Shown: in pieces, positions 44,632 to 56,197 of the stretch
Layout: every line of letters begins with the position of its first letter
Position numbering within the stretch: position 1 is the stretch's first letter
From: Hydractinia symbiolongicarpus
Taxonomy: Eukaryota; Cnidaria; Hydrozoa; Anthoathecata; Hydractiniidae
DNA: 64,000 bases
Assembly: GCF_029227915.1 (NCBI RefSeq)
Contig: NC_079884.1
Location: 30,196,001 to 30,260,000 of the forward strand
Reading direction: 5' to 3'
The notes under the pieces: model-generated
Seen by the model: the letters and a program-made list of their open reading frames with translations, nothing else
Databases searched by the model: none
Told to the model about the DNA's origin: nothing
Program-made: the position numbers and the translations under genes

Positions 44632-47600
44632 TCAGCGTCTCATCAAAGATGAAAACATTTTTGAAAACTACAAGTCTCACGCGTTTTAGTGGTGAAAAAA
44701 TAATTTAAAAAATCTTTCGAAAAATGAGTTTACTCCCTGGGTACTTTTTTTGTATACATTCGACCATACGGGCCAAGCCCGGCATTTACGGGAAATCGCC
44801 GGTTTTCGTTTTCCGGCCATTAAACCACTTTCATTAAGCGTCTCATCAAAAATGAAAACATTTCTGAAAACTACAAGTCTCATGCGTTTTAGTGGTGAAA
44901 AAAAAATTTAAAAAATCGTACGGGAAATGAGTTTACTCCCTGGGTACTTTCTTTGTATACTTTTAACTATACCGGCCGAGTGCGGGATTTACGGGAAATC
45001 GCGGGTTTTCGTTTGCCGGCGATTAAACTTCTTTTATTCAGTGTCTCATCAAAAATGAAAACATTTTTAAAAACTGCAAGTCTCATGGGCTTTAGTGGTG
45101 AAATAATAATTTAAAAAATCGTTCGGGAAATGAGTTTACTCCCTGGGTACTTTCTTTGTATACTTTTAACTATGCGGGCCGAGTGCGGGATTTACGGGAA
45201 ATCGCGGGTTTTCGTTTGCCGGCGATTAAACTTCTTTTATTCAGCATCTCATCAAAAATGAAAACATTTTTGAAAACTACAAGTCTCATGGGTTTTAGTG
45301 GTGAAAAGATAATTCAAAAACTCGTTCTGGAAATGAGTTTACTCACAGGGTACTTTCTTTGTATACATTTGACTATACGGGACAAGCCCGGGATTTACGG
45401 GAAATCGCGGGTTTTCGTTTGCCGGCGATTAAACCTCTTTCATTAAGCGTCTCATTAAAAATGAAAACATTTTTGAAAACTACAAGTCTCATTCGTTCCA
45501 GTGGTGCAGAAGTAATTTGAAAAATCGTTCGGGAAATCAGTTTACTCCCTGGGTACTTTCTTTAGATACATTCAACTATACGGGCCAAACCCGGGATTTA
45601 CGGGAAATCGCGGGTTTTCGTTTGCCGGCAAATAAACTTCTTTTATTCAGCGTCTCATCAAAAATGAAAACACTTTTGAAAACTACAAGTCTCATGGGTT
45701 TTAGTGGTGAAAAGATAATTCAAAAACTCGTTCTGGAAATGAGTTTACTCACAGGGTACTTTCTTTGTATACATTTGACTATACGGGACAAGCCCGGGAT
45801 TTACGGGAAATCGCGGGTTTTCGTTTGCCGGCGATTAAACCTCTTTCATTAAGCGTCTCATTAAAAATGAAAACATTTTTGAAAACTACAAGTCTCATTC
45901 GTTCTAGTGGTGCAGAAGTAATTTGAAAAATCGTTCGGGAAATCAGTTTACTCCCTGGGTACTTTCTTTAGATACATTCAACTATACGGGCCAAACCCGG
46001 GATTTACGGGAAATCGCGGGTTTTCGTTTGCCGGCAATTAAACTTCTTTTATTCAGCGTCTCATCAAAAATGAAAACACTTTTGAAAACTACAAGTCTCA
46101 TGCGTTTTAGTGGTGAAAAAAATATTTAAAAAATCGTACGGGAAATGTGTTTACTCCCTGGGTACTTTCTTTGTATACTTTTGACTATACGGGCCAAGCC
46201 CGGGATTTACGGGAAATCGCGGGTTTTCGTTTGCCGGCGATTAAAAATCTTTTATTCAGCGTCCCATCAAAAATGAAAACATTTTTAAAAAATAAAAATC
46301 TTATGCGTTTTAGTGGTGAAAAAATAATTTATAAAATCGTTCGGGAAATGAGTTTACTCCCTGGGTACTTTCTTTGTATACTTTTGACTATACGGGCCAA
46401 GCTCGGGATTTACGGGAAATCGCGGGTTTTCGTTTGCCGACGATTAAACTTCTTTTATTCAGCGTCTCATCAAAAATGAAAACATTTTTAAAAACTACAA
46501 GTCTCCTGCGTTTTAGTGGTGAAAAAATAATTTAAAAAATCGTTCGGGAAATGAGTTTACTCCCTGGGTACTTTCTTTGTATACTTTTGACTATACGGGC
46601 CGAGTCCCGGAATTACAGGAAATCGCGGATTTTCGTTTGCCGGCGATTAAACTTCTTTTATTCAGCGTCCCATCAAATATGAAAACATTTTTGAAAACTA
46701 CAAGTCTCATGCGTTAAGTGGTAAAAAAATAATATAAAAAATCGTTCGGGAAATGAGTTTACTCCCTGGGTACTTTCTTTGTATACTTTTGACTATACGG
46801 GCCGAGTCCGGGGTTTACGGGAAATTGCGGGTTTTCGTTTGCCGGCGATTAAAATTCTTTTATTCAGCGTCTCATCAAAAATGAAAACATTTTTGAAAAC
46901 TACAAGTCTCATGCGTTTTAGTGGTGAAAAAATAATTTATAAAATCGTTCGGGAAATGAGTTTACTCCCTGGGTACTTTCTTTGTATACTTTTGACTATA
47001 CGGGCCAAGCTCGGGATTTACGGGAAATCGCGGGTTTTCGTTTGCCGACGATTAAACTTCTTTTATTCAGCGTCTCATCAAAAATGAAAACATTTTTAGA
47101 AACTACAAGTCTTATGCCTTTTAGTGGTGAAAAAATAATTTAAAAAATCGTTCTGGAAATGAGTTTACTCACAGGGTACTTTCTTTGTATACATTCGACT
47201 ATACGGCCAATCCCCGGATTTACGGGAAATCGCGGGTTTTCGTTTGCCGGCAATTAAACCTCTTTCATTAAGCGTCTCATCAAAAATGAAAACATTTTTG
47301 AAAACTACAAGTCTCAGGCGTTTTAGTGGTGAAAAAGTAATTTAAAAAATCGTTCGGGAAATGAGTTTACTCCCTGGGTACTTTCTTTGTATACTTTTGA
47401 CTATTCGGGCCGAGTCCGGGATTTACGGGAAATCGCGGGTTTTCGTTTGCCGGCGATTAAAATTCTTTTATTCAACGTCCCATCAAAAATGAAAACATTT
47501 TTAAAAAATAAAAGTCTTATGCGTTTTAGTGGTGAAAAAATAATTTAAAAAATCGTTTGGGAAATGAGTTTACTCCCTGGGTACTTTTTTTGTATACTTT

Positions 47601-47679
47601 TGACTATACGGGCCGAGTCCGGGATTTACGGGAAATCGCGGGTTTTCGTTTGCGGGGGATTAAACTTCTTTCATTCAGC
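44632..47679 (-). repeat. 202-203 bp satellite array, reversed, block 4 (~15 monomers)
   Basis: Reversed satellite between LINE copies B1 and B2, with no other element seen. The first monomer after B1 has AAAGATGAAAACA and CTCACGCG variants, shared with the right flanks of B2 and B3; B4 has AAAAATG but keeps CTCACGCG. Monomers with TGCAAGTCTCATGGGCTTTAG (45076-45097) and GCCGAGTGCGGG belong to the subtype also found at 36540-36900 in the forward arm. Confidence 0.96.
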
Positions 47680-48850
47680 TCTCATTCGAATGATTGAACA
47701 ATGGAAAAGCACACTTGATAATAAGGGTGTAGTTGGAGCAGTGCTAATGGACCTTTCAAAAGCTTTTGATACTATCAACCATGATTTGCTTATTGCAAAG
47801 CTGCATGCATATGGTTTTTCTGAATCTTCTTTATTATTTATTCACTCATACTTGAAAAATCGTTTTCAGAGAACCAGAATAAATTCTTCTTTTAGCGAAT
47901 GGCTTCCTCTTCAAGCTGGAGTTCCACAAGGATCAATCTTAGGACCTCCTTTCTTCAATTATTCTATAAACGATTTATTCTGGTTCATTATTCAATCATC
48001 CCTTTGTAACTTTGCAGATGATAACACCTTATATGCTTGTGAAAATTCATTAGAAGATGTAAAACAAACACTGCTTACTAATTTGGTCATAGTTAATAAT
48101 TGGTTTTATGAAAATTACTTAGCAATAAATTTGAAAAAGTATCAATATATTGTATTAGGTCATCACGATGAAAGTTTGATATTTAACCATTTGAAAATTG
48201 CGTGTAAATCGTCTGTAGTGCTTCTTGGTGTTACGATTGACTCGAGACTAAACTTTCATTCGCATGTCAAAAACATCTGTAATAAGGCTAGTAGGAAACT
48301 CAACGTGCTTTAAAGGATATATTCCTTTTTGACACCCAAGATGAAGCGTTTTCTCTTCAATTCATTTATTTTGTCTCAGTTTTCTTACTGTCCCTTAGTA
48401 TGGATGTTTTGTGGAAAAGTTGCGAATAATCGAATCAATCGTATTCATGAACGTTGTCTAAGAATCATACAGGACGATATAAATGGCAGTTACGATGAAC
48501 TTTTATCTTTATGTAATGTTAAAAATACTCACATCATCAATTTACAGAATTTAATGAAAGAGGTTTACAAATTTTTAAATGGATTGTCACCTCTATATAT
48601 GAACGAGATATTTTCTGTTAGGGAAAACAAGTACAACCTTCGTTGCTTTAATTTAATCAGGCGACCAACTTGTCGGACAACGTACTATGGCTTAAATACT
48701 TTATCAAATATTGCAGGGAAGCTATGGATATCTGTGCCTGACGCTACAAAGAATGCTCCTTCTCTCGAAGCCTTCCGTAGCTCAATAAAATTTTGGGAAG
48801 GTGATGTTTGCACCTGTAAAATATGCATGGATATACCATACATATTTTAA
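47564..48850 (+). pseudogene. LINE B2 reverse transcriptase fragment with nonsense codon
   Basis: The satellite-started frame is followed by RT sequence with MDLSKAFD, GVPQGSILGPPFF and an intact FADD box (150-153). Codon 250 is TAA at 48311-48313, where B1, B3 and B4 have CAA (CTTCAAAGG against CTTTAAAGG here). The same frame continues without further damage to the normal TAA at 48848-48850, including the CTCKIC end. This is a private single-base nonsense change in a copy already lacking endonuclease and RT N-terminus. Confidence 0.9.
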
Positions 48851-48996
48851 CTTTACTTATTTATTTATTTATTTTTCTTATTTTTTATCGCTGTTTGCCT
48901 TGTTTTACGTTTTGTTGTCGATTTAAATTAGTTATTTAAATACTATTGTATCTATCGACGTTAAATAAAGAGAAAATCAAAAAAAAAAAAAAAAAA
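47680..48996 (+). mobile_element. LINE family B, copy B2 (5'-truncated)
   Basis: This is the same truncated element as B1, without the transposon. It is flanked by TCAGC (47675-47679 and 48997-49001). The LINE ends with AATAAA (48964-48969) and a poly(A) tail of 18 residues. The left-flank marker TTGCGGGGGATTAAAC and the right-flank AAAGATG variant match the other copies. Its start lies 5109 bp from B1, or 4364 bp once the nested element and duplicated TTAA are discounted. Confidence 0.92.
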
Positions 48997-51900
48997 TCAG
49001 CGTCTCATCAAAGATGAAAACATTTTTGAAAACTACAAGTCTCACGCGTTTTAGTGGTGAAAAAATAATTTAAAAAATCTTTCGAAAAATGAGTTTACTC
49101 CCTGGGTACTTTTTTTGTATACATTCGACCATACGGGCCAAGCCCGGCATTTACGGGAAATCGCCGGTTTTAGTTTTCCGGCCATTAAACCACTTTCATT
49201 AAGCGTCTCATCAAAAATGAAAACATTTCTGAAAACTACAAGTCTCATGCGTTTTAGTGGTGAAAAAAAAATTTAAAAAATCGTTCGGGAAATGAGTGTA
49301 CTCCCTGGGTACTTTCTTTGTATACTTTTAACTATACCGGCCGAGTGCGGGATTTACGGGAAATCGCGGGTTTTCGTTTGCCGGCGATTAAACTTCTTTT
49401 ATTCAGTGTCTCATCAAAAATGAAAACATTTTTAAAAACTGCAAGTCTCATGGGCTTTAGTGGTGAAATAATAATTTAAAAAATCGTTCGGGAAATGAGT
49501 TTACTCCCTGGGTACTTTCTTTGTATACTTTTAACTATGCGGGCCGAGTGCGGGATTTACGGGAAATCGCGGGTTTTCGTTTGCCGGCGATTAAACTTCT
49601 TTTATTCAGCATCTCATCAAAAATGAAAACATTTTTGAAAACTACAAGTCTCATGGGTTTTAGTGGTGAAAAGATAATTCAAAAACTCGTTCTGGAAATG
49701 AGTTTACTCACAGGGTACTTTCTTTGTATACATTTGACTATACGGGACAAGCCCGGGATTTACGGGAAATCGCGGGTTTTCGTTTGCCGGCGATTAAACC
49801 TCTTTAATTAAGCGTCTCATTAAAAATGAAAACATTTTTGAAAACTACAAGTCTCATTCGTTCTAGTGGTGCAGAAGTAATTTGAAAAATCGTTCGGGAA
49901 ATCAGTTTACTCCCTGGGTACTTTCTTTAGATACATTCAACTATACGGGCCAAACCCGGGATTTACGGGAAATCGCGGGTTTTCGTTTGCCGGCAATTAA
50001 ACTTCTTTTATTCAGCGTCTCATCAAAAATGAAAACACTTTTGAAAACTACAAGTCTCATGCGTTTTAGTGGTGAAAAAAAAATTTAAAAAATCGTTCGG
50101 GAAATGTGTTTACTCCCTGGGTACTTTCTTTGTATACTTTTGACTATACGGGCCAAGCCCGGGATTTACGGGAAATCGCGGGTTTTCGTTTGCCGGCGAT
50201 TAAAAATCTTTTATTCAGCGTCCCATCAAAAATGAAAACATTTTTAAAAAATAAAAGTCTTATGCGTTTTAGTGGTGAAAAAATAATTTAAAAAATCGTT
50301 CTGGAAATGAGTTTACTCACAGGGTACTATCTTTGTATACATTCGACTATACGGGCCAAGCCCGGGATTTACGGGAAATCGCAGGTTTTCGTTTGCCGGC
50401 TATTAAACATCTTTCATTAAGCGTCTCATCAAAAATGAAAACATTTTTGAAACCTACAAGTCTCATGCGTTTTAGTGGTGAAAAAATAATTTAAAAAATC
50501 GTTCGGGAAAAGAGTTACTCCCTGGGTACTTTCTTTGTATACATTCGACTATACGGGCCAAGCCCGGGATTTACGGGAAATCGCGGGTTTTCGTTTGCCG
50601 GCGATTAAACCTCTTTCATTAAGCGTCTCATCAAAAATGAAAACTTTTTTGAAAACTACAAGTCTCATGCGTTTTAGTGGTGAAAAAATTATTTAAAAAA
50701 TCGTTCGGGAAATGAGTTACTCCCTGGGTACTTTCTTTGTATACTTTTGACTATACGGGCCAAGCCTGGGATTTACGGGAAATCGCGGGTTTTCGTTTGC
50801 CGGCGATTAAACCTTTTCCATTAAGCGTCTCATCAAAAATGAAAACATTTTTAAAAACTACAAGTCTCATGCGTTTTAGTGGTGAAAAAAAAAATTTAAA
50901 AAATCGTTCGGGAAATGAGTTTACTCTCTGGGTACTTTCTTTGTATACATTCGACTATACGGGCCAAGCCCCGGATTTACGGGAAATCGCGGGATTTCGT
51001 TTGCCGGCGATTAAACCTCTTTCATTAATCGTCTCATCAAAAATGAAAACATTTTTGAAAACTACAAGTCTCCTGCGTTTTAGTGGTGAAAAAATAATTT
51101 AAAAAATCGTTCGGGAAATGAGTTTACTCCCTGGGTACTTTCTTTGTATACTTTTGACTATACGGGCCGAGTCCGGGAATTACAGGAAATCGCGGATTTT
51201 CGTTTGCCGGCGATTAAACTTCTTTTATTCAGCGTCCCATCAAATATGAAAACATTTTTGAAAACTACAAGTCTCATGCGTTAAGTGGTAAAAAAATAAT
51301 ATAAAAAATCGTTCGGGAAATGAGTTTACTCCCTGGGTACTTTCTTTGTATACTTTTGACTATACGGGCCGAGTCCGGGGTTTACGGGAAATTGCGTGTT
51401 TTCGTTTGCCGGCGATTAAAATTCTTTTATTCAGCGTCTCATTAAAAATGAAAACATTTCTGAAAACTACAAGTCTCATGCGTTTTAGTGGTGAAAAAAA
51501 AATTTAAAAAATCGTTCGGGAAATGAGTGTACTCCCTGGGTACTTTCTTTGTATACTTTTAACTATACCGGCCGAGTGCGGGATTTACGGGAAATCGCGG
51601 GTTTTCGTTTGCCGGCGATTAAACTTCTTTTATTCAGTGTCTCATCAAAAATGAAAACATTTTTAAAAACTGCAAGTCTCATGGGCTTTAGTGGTGAAAT
51701 AATAATTTAAAAAATCGTTCGGGAAATGAGTTTACTCCCTGGGTACTTTCTTTGTATACTTTTAACTATGCGGGCCGAGTGCGGGATTTACGGGAAATCG
51801 CGGGTTTTCGTTTGCCGGCGATTAAACTTCTTTTATTCAGCATCTCATCAAAAATGAAAACATTTTTGAAAACTACAAGTCTCATGGGTTTTAGTGGTGA

Positions 51901-54881
51901 AAAGATAATTCAAAAACTCGTTCTGGAAATGAGTTTACTCACAGGGTACTTTCTTTGTATACATTTGACTATACGGGACAAGCCCGGGATTTACGGGAAA
52001 TCGCGGGTTTTCGTTTGCCGGCGATTAAACCTCTTTCATTAAGCGTCTCATTAAAAATGAAAACATTTTTGAAAACTACAAGTCTCATTCGTTCTAGTGG
52101 TGCAGAAGTAATTTGAAAAATCGTTCGGGAAATCAGTTTACTCCCTGGGTACTTTCTTTAGATACATTCAACTATACGGGCCAAACCCGGGATTTACGGG
52201 AAATCGCGGGTTTTCGTTTGCCGGCAATTAAACTTCTTTTATTCAGCGTCTCATCAAAAATGAAAACACTTTTGAAAACTACAAGTCTCATGCGTTTTAG
52301 TGGTGAAAAAAAAATTTAAAAAATCGTTCGGGAAATGTGTTTACTCCCTGGGTACTTTCTTTGTATACTTTTGACTATACGGGCCAAGCCCGGGATTTAC
52401 GGGAAATCGCGGGTTTTCGTTTGCCGGCGATTAAAAATCTTTTATTCAGCGTCCCATCAAAAATGAAAACATTTTTAAAAAATAAAAGTCTTACGCGTTT
52501 TAGTGGTGAAAAAATAATTTAAAAAATCGTTCTGGAAATGAGCTTACTCACAGGGTACTATCTTTGTATACATTCGACTATACGGGCCAAGCCCGGGATT
52601 TACGGGAAATCGCAGGTTTTCGTTTGCCGGCTATTAAACATCTTTCATTAAGCGTCTCATCAAAAATGAAAACATTTTTGAAACCTACAAGTCTCATGCG
52701 TTTTAGTGGTGAAAAAATAATTTAAAAAATCGTTCGGGAAAAGAGTTACTCCCTGGGTACTTTCTTTGTATACATTCGACTATACGGGCCAAGCCCGGGA
52801 TTTACGGGAAATCGCGGGTTTTCGTTTGCAGGCGATTAAACCTCTTTCATTAAGCGTCTCATCAAAAATGAAAACTTTTTTGAAAACTACAAGTCTCATG
52901 CGTTTTAGTGGTGAAAAAATTATTTAAAAAATCGTTCGGGAAATGAGTTACTCCCTGGGTACTTTCTTTGTATACTTTTGACTATACGGGCCAAGCCTGG
53001 GATTTACGGGAAATCGCGGGTTTTCGTTTGCCGGCGATTAAACCTTTTCCATTAAGCGTCTCATCAAAAATGAAAACATTTTTAAAAACTACAAGTCTCA
53101 TGCGTTTTAGTGGTGAAAAAAAAAATTTAAAAAATCGTTCGGGAAATGAGTTTACTCTCTGGGTACTTTCTTTGTATACATTCGACTATACGGGCCAAGC
53201 CCCGGATTTACGGGAAATCGCGGGATTTCGTTTGCCGGCGATTAAACCTCTTTCATTAATCGTCTCATCAAAAATGAAAACATTTTTGAAAACTACAAGT
53301 CTCCTGCGTTTTAGTGGTGAAAAAATAATTTAAAAAATCGTTCGGGAAATGAGTTTACTCCCTGGGTACTTTCTTTGTATACTTTTGACTATACGGGCCG
53401 AGTCCGGGAATTACAGGAAATCGCGGATTTTCGTTTGCCGGCGATTAAACTTCTTTTATTCAGCGTCCCATCAAATATGAAAACATTTTTGAAAACTACA
53501 AGTCTCATGCGTTAAGTGGTAAAAAAATAATATAAAAAATCGTTCGGGAAATGAGTTTACTCCCTGGGTACTTTCTTTGTATACTTTTGACTATACGGGC
53601 CGAGTCCGGGGTTTACGGGAAATTGCGTGTTTTCGTTTGCCGGCGATTAAAATTCTTTTATTCAGCGTCTCATCAAAAATGAAAACATTTTTGAAAACTA
53701 CAAGTCTCATGCGTTTTAGTGGTGAAAAAATAATTTATAAAATCGTTCGGGAAATGAGTTTACTCCCTGGGTACTTTCTTTGTATACTTTTGACTATACG
53801 GGCCAAGCTCGGGATTTACGGGAAATCGCGGGTTTTCGTTTGCCGACGATTAAACTTCTTTTATTCAGCGTCTCATCAAAAATGAAAACATTTTTGAAAA
53901 CTACAAGTCTCCTGCGTTTTAGTGGTGAAAAAATAATTTAAAAAATCGTTCGGGAAATGAGTTTACTCCCTGGGTACTTTCTTTGTATACTTTTGACTAT
54001 ACGGGCCGAGTCCGGGAATTACAGGAAATCGCGGATTTTCGTTTGCCGGCGATTAAACTTCTTTTATTGAGCGTCCCATCAAATATGAAAACATTTTTGA
54101 AAACTACAAGTCTCATGCGTTAAGTGGTAAAAAAATAATATAAAAAATCGTTCGGGAAATGAGTTTACTCCCTGGGTACTTTCTTTGTATACTTTTGACT
54201 ATACGGGCCGAGTCCGGGGTTTACGGGAAATTGTGGGTTTTCGTTTGCCGGCGATTAAAATTCTTTTATTCAGCGTCTCATCAAAAATGAAAACATTTTT
54301 AGAAACTACAAGTCTTATGCCTTTTAGTGGTGAAAAATAATTTAAAAAATCGTTCTGGAAATGAGTTTACTCACAGGGTACTTTCTTTGTATACATTCGA
54401 CTATACGGCCAATCCCGGGATTTACGGGAAATCGCGGGTTTTCGTTTGCCGGCAATTAAACCTCTTTCATTAAGCGTCTCATCAAAAATGAAAACATTTT
54501 TGAAAACTACAAGTCTCAGGCGTTTTAGTGGTGAAAAAGTAATTTAAAAAATCGTTCGGGAAATGAGTTTACTCCCTGGGTACTTTCTTTGTATACTTTT
54601 GACTATTCGGGCCGAGTCCGGGATTTACGGGAAATCGCGGGTTTTCGTTTGCCGGCGATTAAAATTCTTTTATTCAACGTCCCATCAAAAATGAAAACAT
54701 TTTTAAAAAATAAAAGTCTTATGCGTTTTAGTGGTGAAAAAATAATTTAAAAAATCGTTTGGGAAATGAGTTTACTCCCTGGGTACTTTTTTTGTATACT
54801 TTTGACTATACGGGCCGAGTCCGGGATTTACGGGAAATCGCGGGTTTTCGTTTGCGGGGGATTAAACTTCTTTCATTCAGC
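48997..54881 (-). repeat. 202-203 bp satellite array, reversed, block 5 (~29 monomers)
   Basis: Reversed satellite between LINE copies B2 and B3. It includes a tandem duplication of 11 monomers (49217-53678) and, near 53.5-54.3 kb, alternating AATTACAGGAAATCGCGGAT and GGGGTTTACGGGAAATTG monomers. No gene or other mobile element is seen. Confidence 0.96.
49217..53678 (-). repeat. Tandem duplication of 11 monomers (2231-bp offset)
   Basis: 49217-51447 and 51448-53678 carry the same monomer order. Markers at +2231 are GAGTGTACTCCC (49294 and 51525), GTGCAGAAGTAATTTGAAAA (49869 and 52100), GGGTACTATCTTTG (50322 and 52553) and CATTAATCGTCTC (51023 and 53254). Few private differences were seen, such as TTACGCG at 52491 and TTTGCAGGCG at 52825. 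The duplicated block begins about 220 bp beyond the 3' end of LINE B2, so its second half carries LINE-flanking satellite without a LINE. Confidence 0.85.
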
Positions 54882-56052
54882 TCTCATTCGAATGATTGAA
54901 CAATGGAAAAGCACACTTGATAATAAGGGTGTAGTTGGAGCAGTGCTAATGGACCTTTCAAAAGCTTTTGATACTATCAACCATGATTTGCTTATTGCAA
55001 AGCTGCATGCATATGGTTTTTCTGAATCTTCTTTATTATTTATTCACTCATACTTGAAAAATCGTTTTCAGAGAACCAGAATAAATTCTTGTTTTAGCGA
55101 ATGGCTTCCTCTTCAAGTTGGAGTTCCACAAGGATCAATCTTAGGACCTCCTTTCTTCAATTATTCTATAAACGATTTATTCTGGTTCATTATTCAATCA
55201 TCCCTTTGTAACTTTGTAGATGATAACACCTTATATGCTTGTGAAAATTCATTAGAAGATGTAAAACAAACACTGCTTACTAATTTGGTCATAGTTAATA
55301 ATTGGTTTTATGAAAATTACTTAGCAATAAATTTGAAAAAGTATCAATATATTGTATTAGGTCATCACGATGAAAGTTTGATATTTAACCATTTGAAAAT
55401 TGCGTGTAAATCGTCTGTAGTGCTTCTTGGTGTTACGATTGACTCGAGACTAAACTTTCATTCGCATGTCAAAAACATCTGTAATAAGGCTAGTAGGAAA
55501 CTCAACGTGCTTCAAAGGATATATTCCTTTTTGACACCCAAGATGAAGCGTTTTCTCTTCAATTCATTTATTTTGTCTCAGTTTTCTTACTGTCCCTTAG
55601 TATGGATGTTTTGTGGAAAAGTTGCGAATAATCGAATCAATCGTATTCATGAACGTTGTCTAAGAATCATACAGGACGATATAAATGGCAGTTACGATGA
55701 ACTTTTATCTTTATGTAATGTTAAAAATACTCACATCATCAATTTACAGAATTTAATGAAAGAGGTTTACAAATTTTTAAATGGATTGTCACCTCTATAT
55801 ATGAACGAGATATTTTCTGTTAGGGAAAACAAGTACAACCTTCGTTGCTTTAATTTAATCAGGCGACCAACTTGTCGGACAACGTACTATGGCTTAAATA
55901 CTTTATCAAATATTGCAGGGAAGCTATGGATATCTGTGCCTGACGCTACAAAGAATGCTTCTTCTCTCGAAGCCTTCCGTAGCTCAATAAAATTTTGGGA
56001 AGGTGATGTTTGCACCTGTAAAATATGCATGGATATACCATACATATTTTAA
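54766..56052 (+). CDS. LINE B3 reverse transcriptase fragment (satellite-started ORF, FVDD)
   Basis: This 428-codon open frame has about 38 residues coded by reversed satellite and then about 390 from LINE B. Order: MDLSKAFD (62-69), GVPQGSILGPPFF, catalytic box, long C-terminal domain, CTCKIC end. The catalytic box reads FVDD (150-153) because GCA became GTA at codon 151; the sister copies have FADD. Both catalytic aspartates remain, but the fragment lacks the endonuclease and the first RT motifs and is not expected to be active. No promoter was identified and use of the satellite ATG is speculative. Confidence 0.82.
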   Translation: MSLLPGYFFCILLTIRAESGIYGKSRVFVCGGLNFFHSALIRMIEQWKSTLDNKGVVGAVLMDLSKAFDTINHDLLIAKLHAYGFSESSLLFIHSYLKNRFQRTRINSCFSEWLPLQVGVPQGSILGPPFFNYSINDLFWFIIQSSLCNFVDDNTLYACENSLEDVKQTLLTNLVIVNNWFYENYLAINLKKYQYIVLGHHDESLIFNHLKIACKSSVVLLGVTIDSRLNFHSHVKNICNKASRKLNVLQRIYSFLTPKMKRFLFNSFILSQFSYCPLVWMFCGKVANNRINRIHERCLRIIQDDINGSYDELLSLCNVKNTHIINLQNLMKEVYKFLNGLSPLYMNEIFSVRENKYNLRCFNLIRRPTCRTTYYGLNTLSNIAGKLWISVPDATKNASSLEAFRSSIKFWEGDVCTCKICMDIPYIF

Positions 56053-56197
56053 CTTTACTTATTTATTTATTTATTTTTCTTATTTTTTATCGCTGTTTGC
56101 CTTGTTTTACGTTTTGTTGTCGATTTAAATTAGTTATTTAAATACTATTGTATCTATCGACGTTAAATAAAGAGAAAATCAAAAAAAAATAAAAAAA
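54882..56197 (+). mobile_element. LINE family B, copy B3 (5'-truncated)
   Basis: This is the same insertion as B1, B2 and B4: TCAGC at 54877-54881 and 56198-56202, the same truncation point and the same flank variants. The poly(A) tail is interrupted by one T (at 56190), unlike the other copies. The spacing from B2 (7202 bp) is larger because the 2231-bp tandem duplication and further monomers lie between them. Confidence 0.92.

Noticed and set aside
50737-51102. 121-codon open frame in the reversed arm (duplicated at 52968)
   Set aside because: Two copies of the satellite frame joined by a small indel; duplicated with the 2231-bp block. No independent evidence for a gene.
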